64,000 nucleotides of DNA from Nitrospirota bacterium (GTDB taxonomy: Bacteria; JACPQY01), in NCBI GenBank assembly GCA_016180645.1, contig JACPAV010000002.1, positions 62,001-126,000 of the forward strand, written 5' to 3'. Shown here in pieces: positions 25,516 through 33,746 of this stretch. Below the pieces are notes generated by a model. It did not search any database, was not told the DNA's origin, and saw nothing but the letters and a program-made list of their open reading frames with translations. The number at the start of each line of letters is the position of its first letter. Position 1 is the first letter of the stretch. The translations under genes and the position numbers were made by a program.

Positions 25516-28002
25516 TCAAGTTCGCACCGCCGGAGCCAATCCAGGCGAATGGGGCAGAAAGATTTCGATCCGCACACCCGTCCCGATCCCGGACCGAATC
25601 TCGCAACCGGCGCCGAGAATCTGCGCCCTTCGTCGAAGGTTGACCAGTCCCGTGGACTCCCCACCGGCCCCCTGCGGATTGAATCCCTTCCCGTTGTCCT
25701 CGACAGCCATGAGAATGCCTCCAGCGTCATGTCTCCACTGGATGGACACCCTTGATGCCTTCGAATGGCGGACGACATTCGAAAGAATCTCCTGAAACAT
25801 CCGGAAGAAGTGCAATTGCTGTTCCGGCGGGATCATGAAGTCGCCGGGCAACGAGGGCCTTTCAATACTGAATTCCATGCTCGAGCCGAGTGGCCCGACT
25901 ACGTCCGTGGCATACCTCCTGAGCCGGCCGAGGAAATCCTCCTCCTTCTCGGATGCCCGGAGTGCCCATGCGGCGGTTCGAACCTCCTGCAAGGCCGACC
26001 GCGCCCGCGTCTCAAGCTGTTCAAGCAACCGGCCGGATTCCACCGCGCCATCCTCCCCTTGGCCCTTCCTCAGCGTCTGCGAAAGAAGGATCACATTGGT
26101 CAGTTCCGCCCCGACGTTGTCGTGGATCTCCCGCCCCATCCGTTCCCGCTCCTGCTGCTCCAACAGCAGGCCTTGCTCGTATCGCTCCCTCGCCGCGAAG
26201 AGTTCGAGCAGGAGTCCCGCCTTCGTGACGAGGAGCCCGAGATAAGACATGCATTCCTGATCGTATAGCCGCCTCTCGGGCCTGGGTCCGAGACAGACCA
26301 TCCCCGTGGGGTAGCCCCGGCCATCCAGGATCGGCGCCAACACTCCATCGAGGAACTTCCGGTCGGGTACACGGCGAAGCCCGGCGATCTCCGCCAACAG
26401 GACGGGGCGCCCGCCCGCGCCAAGCGTCTTTTCAAAGATCCCCCGGTTGCCGGTGATAAACCCCTCAACGGAATCCTGTTCCACGTCGGACGCCCGAAGG
26501 GTAATCTCCGGCGGGCCGGCCACGCCTTTCCAACTGAGCGCCAACCAGGCGGGCTGGAACAATTCCTCCAGTGCCTCCCCGATGATGTGCAAGACGTCTC
26601 CGGAATGCTTGGCCGAAAAAAGCCTCAGCCGTGCCTGCTCAACCGCCTCACCGAGGTTCTGGCCCGCCCCGCGCAGCAGCCGCCTCACCGCCGACCGCAA
26701 CTGTTCCCGCTGCGTGAACAGGAGGGCCACCACCACACCGCTCGAAACCAACCCCGAAGCGAGGACGGACTTCCTATAAAGCACGACCGGAATGTGGGAG
26801 AGTACGAAGAACAGGGCCACGTACATGCCCGCAACAAGCAGCAGGGCGACTGAAAAAGCGACGGCCGATTCAAGGAACCGGCTCACGTCGGCCAGCCTCC
26901 ACGATTCCACGGCCAGGGCCATGGCCACGGGAATCGGAACCACACACGCGAGGATCAATCCGTTGTGAAGGTACTGCGAACGATCCAGCAGGGAGAGGGG
27001 CACGTACAGGAATAAGCCCAGGGTCAGGGACGCAATGATCCCGACAAAGATCCACTGCATCCGGCTCCGGTTGACCGCAAGGCGGGCGCGAAGATAACCG
27101 TCCGCAAGGAGAAGACCCGCCGCCGGAAGACCCAGCGTCCACAACCCCCACATGGGCAGGGGCGCCGTGCCCATCCCGATGGAGAGCGCCGAAAGCACAG
27201 CCAACGCCTTCAGTCCGAGATGGAAGTGGGGAAACCGTTCGGCGTAAAACCTTCGTCGAGGAAAAACGCTGAAGAAGTGGACCATCCAGGCGATGGTCCC
27301 CGCCGCGGCCAGATTGCCCACCCCGAAAACAAGGTGGAACAATCTCGGCTCGGGCAGAACATCATCCGCGAACGTCGGCCACCACGTCATCGTGAGGATC
27401 GCGGCCGATCCCATGAACCCTTGGAACGCGCGTCGCTCCTCCTGCGCCGGTTCACGCCGGAGAACAAGCAGCCCCACCACAAAAAAAACCGCGGCAAGAA
27501 AAATTCGCGCGAAATAGCCGGGGTGCAGGATCTCGCCCCACTCCAGATGGCGGGGAGAAACCTGCATCGTAAGGGTCTCACCCATACGGTCGATTCTCAC
27601 CTCAACCGTCCCTTTTTGCCGCGCCTGGCGGTACGTGGCCGCCTGTTCATCCAACCAGCGGTCAAGCTCGGAGCCGGACAGGAAATGCACCAATTGGCCG
27701 CCGAACGGGAACGAGAGCTCGCCTGCCGATCTGCCATCCACTTCCTTGAGGGTGTCGCCGCTGCGCAGACCTGCCAACTGCGCCGGCGAGCGCGACTCCA
27801 CGGAATCGAGAACCCAGAAGGCAGCCCTCCTTCCCGGCGCCTCGACAAGCGTGAATGAGGCCCCGAGCGTGTAGGACGTCCGGTGAAGGGTCAGCCCGAG
27901 GATGGCCGACAAGGCGAAAATGGCGGTCCAGGCGGCGAACCGCAGACCGGCGGTCATGCCTTTCTTGCCGGACGGAGGATCCTGGAACAAGCTCTCTGAC
28001 AT
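25516..28002 (-). CDS. membrane histidine kinase (HisKA_3) with extracytoplasmic PDZ-like domain
   Basis: About 828 residues from the ATG at 28002 (an in-frame TTG lies at 28041). Order: one membrane helix; a PDZ-like domain (VESRSPAQLAGLRSGDTLKEVDG); about eight further membrane helices (residues 150-420); a GAF-like cytoplasmic region; HisKA_3 with phospho-acceptor His in MGREIHDNVGAELTNVILL; and HATPase with EILSNVVRHSK and VEDNGKGFNPQGAGG. It autophosphorylates and passes phosphate to the NarL-type partner. The PDZ domain suggests sensing of exposed protein C-termini or envelope stress, which is inferred. It is divergent from the 1015-residue lipoprotein, a plausible target. Confidence 0.88.
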   Translation of the reverse strand: MSESLFQDPPSGKKGMTAGLRFAAWTAIFALSAILGLTLHRTSYTLGASFTLVEAPGRRAAFWVLDSVESRSPAQLAGLRSGDTLKEVDGRSAGELSFPFGGQLVHFLSGSELDRWLDEQAATYRQARQKGTVEVRIDRMGETLTMQVSPRHLEWGEILHPGYFARIFLAAVFFVVGLLVLRREPAQEERRAFQGFMGSAAILTMTWWPTFADDVLPEPRLFHLVFGVGNLAAAGTIAWMVHFFSVFPRRRFYAERFPHFHLGLKALAVLSALSIGMGTAPLPMWGLWTLGLPAAGLLLADGYLRARLAVNRSRMQWIFVGIIASLTLGLFLYVPLSLLDRSQYLHNGLILACVVPIPVAMALAVESWRLADVSRFLESAVAFSVALLLVAGMYVALFFVLSHIPVVLYRKSVLASGLVSSGVVVALLFTQREQLRSAVRRLLRGAGQNLGEAVEQARLRLFSAKHSGDVLHIIGEALEELFQPAWLALSWKGVAGPPEITLRASDVEQDSVEGFITGNRGIFEKTLGAGGRPVLLAEIAGLRRVPDRKFLDGVLAPILDGRGYPTGMVCLGPRPERRLYDQECMSYLGLLVTKAGLLLELFAARERYEQGLLLEQQERERMGREIHDNVGAELTNVILLSQTLRKGQGEDGAVESGRLLEQLETRARSALQEVRTAAWALRASEKEEDFLGRLRRYATDVVGPLGSSMEFSIERPSLPGDFMIPPEQQLHFFRMFQEILSNVVRHSKASRVSIQWRHDAGGILMAVEDNGKGFNPQGAGGESTGLVNLRRRAQILGAGCEIRSGIGTGVRIEIFLPHSPGLAPAVRT

Positions 28003-28034
28003 CGCGGGTTGGATGTTATCGACCGACCTCCCAC

Positions 28035-28063
28035 TTGACAAATACGGGGGGGTTCTTCAGAAT
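28035..28063 (+). promoter_or_regulatory. putative sigma-70 promoter for the large lipoprotein
   Basis: TTGACA (28035-28040), a 17-bp spacer and CAGAAT (28058-28063), the latter matching four of six -10 positions. It would give a leader of about 110 nt before the ATG at 28181 and lies in the gap to the divergent kinase gene. Confidence 0.45.
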
Positions 28064-28180
28064 CGCCCAGTTTTGTCGGAGGCTGAGAATTTCGCAATGA
28101 TTTCGATCAAGAGAATCCCTCTACGGGAAAGCTATGCCTCTACCCAAAACGCAGCCCTTTCATGCCAAAGGAGGATCCAC

Positions 28181-31100
28181 ATGGATCACAAGAAAATGTT
28201 CGGAAAATTGTTCGTGACCCTCGCCACGGCGCTGCTTATCGCGGCCTGTGCGAAGAAGGAAGAAACCGCCAAGGTCGGCGGAACCCCCGTCGGCGGGAAA
28301 TGCCCTGCGGGACAGGAACTGAGCGTCGGCGGCACATGCCTGTCGGTTGCGGCCGGCGCGGAAGCCTGCACAGCCGGGCAGATCCGCAATGCCGAAGGCA
28401 AATGCGAACTGAACGCAGACAGCCCGCAGGCCAAAGTGGCCGGAACGGGCGGCGCAGACGCGGCGAAGTCCGTTTCCAACGTCAGCAAAGTGACCACGAA
28501 CCTCGGCGATGCCGGCGCACAAGCGGGCGGTGTCCGGGGTGCTGAAGCCTCCGGCGTGCGCGGCGGCGTCCGCGGCGCGGAACAGGGCGGCGTGCGAGGC
28601 GGCGTGAGAGGCGGAGTCCGAGGCGCGATCGCCCGGGCCAAGAACGCCGCGCCCCGATTGGCAACCGTCTGGGGAGCCCCCAAGCGGCATGCCACCATTT
28701 TCGACTACAAGTATAACGAAACGGACGACAGCGGCACGATCCTCTATTCCGAACAAACCTCCTGCGTTCACGACGACGCGGCCAATACGGTGAAGGAAAC
28801 CTATAAGTACACCGACACCGACCTGACCGAGGAAACGACAACCGTGTACGGCGTGGCCGGCAAGGGCGCGGATTGCGAGCTCAATCGGAATTATGAGACC
28901 AATCCGGACAGCCTGACCTGCGTGGCGGACGACGACGATGTTGCGGCCGTCTACTCGGGCACGACACCGGAATGCCAGCCCATGTTCACCGTCCAAGGAT
29001 TCGATACGGGCGGCGGGGTGGTGTGCTACGGCGAAGCGCCCGTCCGGGGCGCCCGGAAAGCGGCGGCACTGCGCCGGCAGTCCGAAGCGTGCATCAACGG
29101 AGTCACAACCTGCGCGGGCAGCTACTCGGATGCCGCAACGGCCTGTGCCACATCGACCGATCCTCTTACCTGTGCATGCGACGCCGCAGATGACTATGTT
29201 TTCTGTCTCAGCGGCGCCGGCTGCGATGACACCATCATCGGCCCAACAACGGACAGTTTGACGGCCGCCTGTTCCGGTGGAACCATCGACACCGGATCCC
29301 TTGGGGACCTCACGACGGACCTCGGTATCGACACCTCCGATGCAACGTACCTAACCTGCGGTGATCAGTACTGCGACGAGATCGAGGACGACGTGAACTG
29401 CCCCAGCGACTGCGACAATACGACCTGCGGCGACGACGTCTGCGAAATCGACGAATCCTCGAAAAGCTGCTCCTCCGATTGTTCGGCGGGAGAGTCATCC
29501 GTGCTTCCGGAAGGATGCTACGAAGCCGAGGCCTGCGATCCCTTGGGCGACGGAGGCACCGGCGTCTACGGCGACGTCTGCGATCCGCTCATGGCCAGTT
29601 CCTCCTGCAATTGCCAACCCGAAGTCGACACGTCCGACGATGAACACGATGACTTCCTCAAGGTTCAGAGCCACAGCACCAAGACCACCTACGCAGGCGG
29701 GGAATCGGAAGAATTCATCTTCAAGAAGGACGGCGCGGGCGCGGGGACATACTCCCTCGATACCGAGTACACCGATCCAACAGCCACAGGCGACTTCGTG
29801 AAGGAAGACGACGCCGGCATCGACATTAAGGTCGTTGGCACGATGGACTTCCTGTTCGAGCAGGCCGTGGATGAGGTCATGGGCCGAATCCTGGCCGTCT
29901 GCTACGATCCCGATCTGGCGACTCTCAAGAGCGTCGTCTCCAAGGCCTGCACGGCCCTCTCGGCCATCGACACCGTACCGGATGATGCCATCATGAGCTA
30001 CGTGGACGGCTTGATCGACGCCTACTGCGCGGTCTCTACGCTTTCCGATACGAATGATTTCTGCACCGCGTGGAAAGGGGACGGCGAAGACCTCGTGCTC
30101 GGCACGGACGAGCACACCTTGTACGCGGACGGAACCGACATTCTCGAGGAATGGGATCCGGAAAAACCGTGCGCGGACGATCCGGCCTCAGCGGCGTCCT
30201 GCGACACGGTCGGCGGAAAGCAATCCGAGACGATCAAGTTCCCCGCGAACGATCCCAGCGGGCTGACGGAGAGCGTCGAAACCATTTCGTACACCCAAGA
30301 CTCTACCGGCAAGAATGGGTCCGATACCTGGGTGGAATCCCTCAAGTATGCGGACGGCAGCTCCAGCAGCGAAAAGCAAACCCAGTCCTGGGAGCTGATC
30401 AAGAAAGTGAAGTTCCGGGAGATCACCAAAGGGTCCGGCAGCTCCTCCGAATCTCACAAGGACGCGAAGGGCCTTGAGGACAAGGAATGCTCGGTCTACT
30501 CGTGGGACGAGGAGAAGGGCGAAGGCTCCGTCAAAGGCGCGGACAAGTATGCCAACGGCGCCGTCGAGGAGGAGTCCTACTCTGACCAACCCGCAAAGAA
30601 GGAGAGCTCCTACTCCTCCAAGCAGTATTCAAAGGGAGAGGTCGACCTCGACAAGTGCACCGTCACCGTCGCCCCAGGCGACATCCTCGAAGGCAACTCC
30701 TCCGCCCTGAAGGCCACCGAGGTCACCATCGAGGGCAAGAAGCGCCCCGCCGCGGAGGTCTCGTACTCCAACCTCACCAAAGGCGGTGTGGAGAAGGACA
30801 AAGGCACGTTCACCAGCGCCTGCGCCTGCTCCGACCCGAAAGAGGACAAGACCTGCAAGGAGAAACGCAATCCGCCTCCGGGAGCCAAGAGCTGCACCGT
30901 TCTGAACGAAGGCAGCGGCAAAGACACGGACGGCAGCACCTACAGCTTCAAGGAGACGAAGAAAGCGGACAAGACCTCAGAACTTGAAGGCACCTGGAAA
31001 TCGGCCAGTGGTTCCGATTCCGCCACCTACAAGCTCTCGGTCGACCCCCAAGGCAATACCAGAGGCACGGTGACCCAGGGAAGCCTGGAGCTTGAGGTCA

Positions 31101-31228
31101 ATATCAAGAAAGACGGCACCGGCACCCTCACGATCAAGGCACCGGGTGATTCCGGGATGGCCGTCGGCGATGTGATCCAACTGAATCCCGGCGACTTCGC
31201 GAAGGCCTCCGCCCGGCGCCGCGCCTAG
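28181..31228 (+). CDS. large Asp/Ser/Cys-rich secreted lipoprotein of unknown function
   Basis: 1015 residues from the ATG at 28181, which has AAAGGAGG 6 bp upstream; longer upstream starts are not supported. Lipobox TALLIAAC. Residues 30-100 contain an EGF-like Cys/Gly region (CPAGQELSVGGTCLSV, CTAGQIRNAEGKCEL). Residues 115-150 hold a VRGG/VRGA repeat. At 29350-29480 are Cys-rich units (CGDQYCDEIEDDVNCPSDC, CGDDVCEIDESSKSCSSDC) of a type common in secreted proteins. The C-terminal third is Ser/Lys/Asp-rich with lipid- or polymer-like beta segments (SATYKLSVDPQGNTRGTVTQ). A good terminator follows. It is divergent from a PDZ sensor kinase. No enzyme signature seen; I do not recognise the family. 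Confidence 0.85.
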   Translation: MDHKKMFGKLFVTLATALLIAACAKKEETAKVGGTPVGGKCPAGQELSVGGTCLSVAAGAEACTAGQIRNAEGKCELNADSPQAKVAGTGGADAAKSVSNVSKVTTNLGDAGAQAGGVRGAEASGVRGGVRGAEQGGVRGGVRGGVRGAIARAKNAAPRLATVWGAPKRHATIFDYKYNETDDSGTILYSEQTSCVHDDAANTVKETYKYTDTDLTEETTTVYGVAGKGADCELNRNYETNPDSLTCVADDDDVAAVYSGTTPECQPMFTVQGFDTGGGVVCYGEAPVRGARKAAALRRQSEACINGVTTCAGSYSDAATACATSTDPLTCACDAADDYVFCLSGAGCDDTIIGPTTDSLTAACSGGTIDTGSLGDLTTDLGIDTSDATYLTCGDQYCDEIEDDVNCPSDCDNTTCGDDVCEIDESSKSCSSDCSAGESSVLPEGCYEAEACDPLGDGGTGVYGDVCDPLMASSSCNCQPEVDTSDDEHDDFLKVQSHSTKTTYAGGESEEFIFKKDGAGAGTYSLDTEYTDPTATGDFVKEDDAGIDIKVVGTMDFLFEQAVDEVMGRILAVCYDPDLATLKSVVSKACTALSAIDTVPDDAIMSYVDGLIDAYCAVSTLSDTNDFCTAWKGDGEDLVLGTDEHTLYADGTDILEEWDPEKPCADDPASAASCDTVGGKQSETIKFPANDPSGLTESVETISYTQDSTGKNGSDTWVESLKYADGSSSSEKQTQSWELIKKVKFREITKGSGSSSESHKDAKGLEDKECSVYSWDEEKGEGSVKGADKYANGAVEEESYSDQPAKKESSYSSKQYSKGEVDLDKCTVTVAPGDILEGNSSALKATEVTIEGKKRPAAEVSYSNLTKGGVEKDKGTFTSACACSDPKEDKTCKEKRNPPPGAKSCTVLNEGSGKDTDGSTYSFKETKKADKTSELEGTWKSASGSDSATYKLSVDPQGNTRGTVTQGSLELEVNIKKDGTGTLTIKAPGDSGMAVGDVIQLNPGDFAKASARRRA

Positions 31229-31254
31229 ACGCTGCCTCTGAGAGAATCACAAAT

Positions 31255-31293
31255 CCCTCGATTCGGCTTCGGTCGGATCGGGGGGTTTTTTTT
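31255..31293 (+). terminator. Rho-independent terminator
   Basis: A 13-bp stem (including two G-T wobble pairs) with a TTCG tetraloop, followed by eight T. It sits 27 bp after the stop of the large lipoprotein and before mnmE. Confidence 0.88.
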
Positions 31294-31321
31294 CACCCCT
31301 GTCTGTACTAAGCTTCGGCCC

Positions 31322-32740
31322 GTGCGAAACGACACGATCGTGGCCATCTCAACTCCCCCCGGAATCGGCGCCCTCGGCATCGTGCGTCTCAGCGGACCGG
31401 AGGCATTGGATATCGCAGCAAGATCCTTCGATCCCGTTGGGGCGAGGCATGCCTCGCCCCTACAGCCCCGCCACGCCCACTTCGGCCGCCTCGTCGATCA
31501 TGACACGGGTGAAACCGTCGACGAGGGCATTCTAACCTGGTTCCCCGCCCCCAACTCCTACACGGGGGAAGACGTCGTGGAAATGTCTCTCCACGGAAAT
31601 CCCCTCATTCTCGAAAAGGCCGTCGGTCTCCTCTGCCGACTCGGTGCCCGATCCGCCTCACCCGGTGAATTCACCCGTCGGGCCTTCTTGAACGGCAAGA
31701 TCGATCTGGCGCAGTCTGAGGCCGTGGCCGATATCATCGGGGCGTCCAGCGAAGCAGCCCTGCGGGCGGCGCGACGCGTGAAACAGGGGGATCTCTCCCG
31801 CGAGGTCGCCAACTTGAGGGAAGAGATCATCGCCGCGCTCGGATATACCGAAGCCGTGATCGATTTCGCCGAGGAACCGGACGTGCAGGAACACGCACGG
31901 GTCGATATCGAAACTCGACTGAAGAAGTGCGAATCGATGATTACTGGACTCCTCGCGCTCCACGGAAAGGCGCGACGACTCAGGGAGGGATCCATCGCCC
32001 TCCTGGCCGGAGAACCCAACGTGGGGAAATCCAGCCTCATGAACCGCCTCACGGGTCGCGACGTCTCCATCGTCCATCCGACTCCCGGGACCACCCGTGA
32101 TGTGGTGCGAGAATGGATTGAGATGGACGGCTTCCCCGTCGAACTCCACGACACCGCCGGCCTCCGCCCCACCTCCCACCTCTCGCCTCTCACCTCTCAC
32201 GACGAGATCGAATCCCAAGGGATCGCCAGGACGAAAGACCTCTTCGATCAGGCCGACCTCATCGTCTGGGTGCTGGACGCCAGTGCGCCAAGAGGCGTTC
32301 GTTCCGTCGAGGAATTCGCCCAATGGATGAACCAGGCCAACGGCTCGCTCGCCCGAAGCATTTTCGTATTGAATAAGTCGGATCTGGGCAGCACCGTCGA
32401 TCTCTCATGGCTCCCCTCGCCGTCCACAGACGTCGTCCGCGTTTCCGCACTCACCGGCGAAGGTGTCGGAAACCTGCGGAGGGCCTTGGGGGAGAAGCTG
32501 GCCTCCGGAATTCAGTCCAACTCCGAGATGCTCCTTCTGCGACCCCGGCATGTCCAGTCCCTGGAGATGGCCCGTGCCTCCATCCAGGAATGCCGGAACC
32601 GGCCTCTCGGCGAAACCGCGCCGGACCTCCTCGCCATCGACCTGCGCGAAGCGGTGGCACACCTCGACGAAATCACCGGCACGATCTCCACCGAAGATCT
32701 TCTGGACCGTGTATTCTCCGATTTCTGCGTGGGCAAGTGA
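31322..32740 (+). CDS. mnmE: tRNA modification GTPase MnmE (TrmE)
   Basis: 472 residues from a GTG. MnmE forms the U34-modifying complex with MnmG. The N-terminal tetrahydrofolate-binding domain (TIVAISTPPGIGALGIVRLSG), a helical domain (EAVADIIGASSEAALRAARR) and a G domain are present, with G1 GEPNVGKSS, G3 DTAG, G4 NKSD, and the C-terminal CVGK (family C[IV]GK). Two inserts occur. GARHASPLQPR comes from a REP-like hairpin at 31437-31463. PTSHLSPLTSH comes from a heptamer array at 32168-32200, directly after DTAGLR in the switch II region. The second is unusual because switch II moves during GTP hydrolysis. Confidence 0.96.
   Translation: MRNDTIVAISTPPGIGALGIVRLSGPEALDIAARSFDPVGARHASPLQPRHAHFGRLVDHDTGETVDEGILTWFPAPNSYTGEDVVEMSLHGNPLILEKAVGLLCRLGARSASPGEFTRRAFLNGKIDLAQSEAVADIIGASSEAALRAARRVKQGDLSREVANLREEIIAALGYTEAVIDFAEEPDVQEHARVDIETRLKKCESMITGLLALHGKARRLREGSIALLAGEPNVGKSSLMNRLTGRDVSIVHPTPGTTRDVVREWIEMDGFPVELHDTAGLRPTSHLSPLTSHDEIESQGIARTKDLFDQADLIVWVLDASAPRGVRSVEEFAQWMNQANGSLARSIFVLNKSDLGSTVDLSWLPSPSTDVVRVSALTGEGVGNLRRALGEKLASGIQSNSEMLLLRPRHVQSLEMARASIQECRNRPLGETAPDLLAIDLREAVAHLDEITGTISTEDLLDRVFSDFCVGK
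31437..31463. repeat. single-hairpin REP-like element in mnmE
   Basis: GTTGGGG, a perfect hairpin gcgaggc/gcctcgc, CCCCTAC. A one-hairpin variant of the 1529-type element, in frame within the N-terminal part of mnmE. Confidence 0.7.
32168..32200. repeat. heptamer repeat in the mnmE switch II region
   Basis: Between four and five copies of CCTCCCA/CCTCTCA, the same heptamer as in mnmG at 3311. In frame, encoding PTSHLSPLTSH. Confidence 0.75.
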
Positions 32741-32783
32741 GGAGCGTGAACCCGTGAACCGGACGGGATCGCACGATCATGCG

Positions 32784-33590
32784 ATGGCGCGTTCCAGGTC
32801 TTTCGGTCTCACAGGCTCACGGGCTCACGGGCTCACGTGCATCCTACTGTTCACTGTTCACTGTTCACTGTTCACTTCCTCCTGCGCCTGGTCGAGGAAG
32901 AGTACCCGCGATGGCTCAGGGCCTGCCGCGGAATCCAGCCCCGAGCCGGCCGCTCCCCGGCGCGCCCTCGTGGTCGATTTCGAAGCCGACCCCCGGGAAC
33001 GTGAGGCAGTCCTGGCTTCCTTGAAATCGATCCAAGGCCTCCAAATTGAAGAGATCAAGTCCTCCAGCCTGTCGGATCGGACGCTCCTGTACTTCAAGCC
33101 CGATTCGAAAGACGATGCCGGTCGACTCATGGCCCGCACCAAGGGCGCCATGGCCATCGACTCCATGCCCTGGGGAGGGCCTTACGACATGGTCGTCTTC
33201 CTAAGGAGCAAAGGCTCGGCCGCGGCCAAACCCGATATCCCGCCGCCCGCGCCCAAGCCCGCGCCTCCAAGCTCGGAAGTCGTGTACTACGTCACGGCAC
33301 AAAAGTACTTCCGGATCGCCCAGCATCAGGCCACCCCGGAAGGAACCGTCACGCTCACCATCGAAAAATCCGGGGACAGCCAGAAATGCTTTCCCAAGGT
33401 GACCCTCCGGGCCATGACGGAAGACCGGCAGGTTGTTTCCGAGGACACGATCAAGGCAGAATCCTTCCTGACCGCCCTCGTGGGCTACCGGGAAGATCTC
33501 AAGCTCTCCTACCCGCCCGAGCCGCGGGTGAAAAACCTGCAAATCGAAATCAAGGCATACGACGAGAAGGGTTCGATCATCCTGAACTGA
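32784..33590 (+). CDS. putative exported protein with repeat-derived signal peptide
   Basis: 268 residues from the ATG at 32784. The hydrophobic N-terminus (LTCILLFTVHCSLFTSSC) is encoded by tandem TGTTCAC heptamers. A cysteine after TSS could be a weak lipobox. The body starts with RRALVVDFEADPREREAVLASLKSIQG (possible small alpha/beta domain, residues 55-150), then a proline linker (PPPAPKPAPPSSE). The C-terminal beta-rich region (VVYYVTAQKYFRIAQHQA, VTLTIEKSGDSQKCFPKVTL) resembles an Ig-like fold. No known family recognised. It lies 43 bp downstream of mnmE and may be co-transcribed with it. Confidence 0.65.
   Translation: MARSRSFGLTGSRAHGLTCILLFTVHCSLFTSSCAWSRKSTRDGSGPAAESSPEPAAPRRALVVDFEADPREREAVLASLKSIQGLQIEEIKSSSLSDRTLLYFKPDSKDDAGRLMARTKGAMAIDSMPWGGPYDMVVFLRSKGSAAAKPDIPPPAPKPAPPSSEVVYYVTAQKYFRIAQHQATPEGTVTLTIEKSGDSQKCFPKVTLRAMTEDRQVVSEDTIKAESFLTALVGYREDLKLSYPPEPRVKNLQIEIKAYDEKGSIILN
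32807..32876. repeat. two tandem-repeat arrays encoding a signal peptide
   Basis: About three copies of the octamer GGCTCACG followed by four copies of the heptamer TGTTCAC. Three heptamers span 21 bp, or seven codons, so the array codes for a repeating hydrophobic peptide. Confidence 0.8.
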
Positions 33591-33620
33591 GCGGTCAGCA
33601 CTCTGCCTTCAGCAATCAGC

Positions 33621-33746
33621 TTGGGAGCAGCTAAAGCTGCTCCCCTACGGGTTGCCGCCGAATGCTCCGTAGGGGAGGACCTTTAGGTCCTCCCTTCTGC
33701 TCCCCTACACGCCCAGGCTGAAAGCTGATTGCTGATGGCTGAAAGC
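33621..33746. repeat. REP-like hairpin cluster with heptamers between convergent genes
   Basis: A single unit at 33621-33648 (agcagc/gctgct around TAAA, ending CCCCTAC) and a second at 33669-33708 (GTAGGGG, gagggacc-type stem around TTTA, CCCCTAC). At 33716-33746 there are four GCTGAAA/GCTGATT heptamers, with inverted copies at 33601-33620. The cluster fills the 155-bp gap between the exported protein gene and sppA. Confidence 0.8.
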
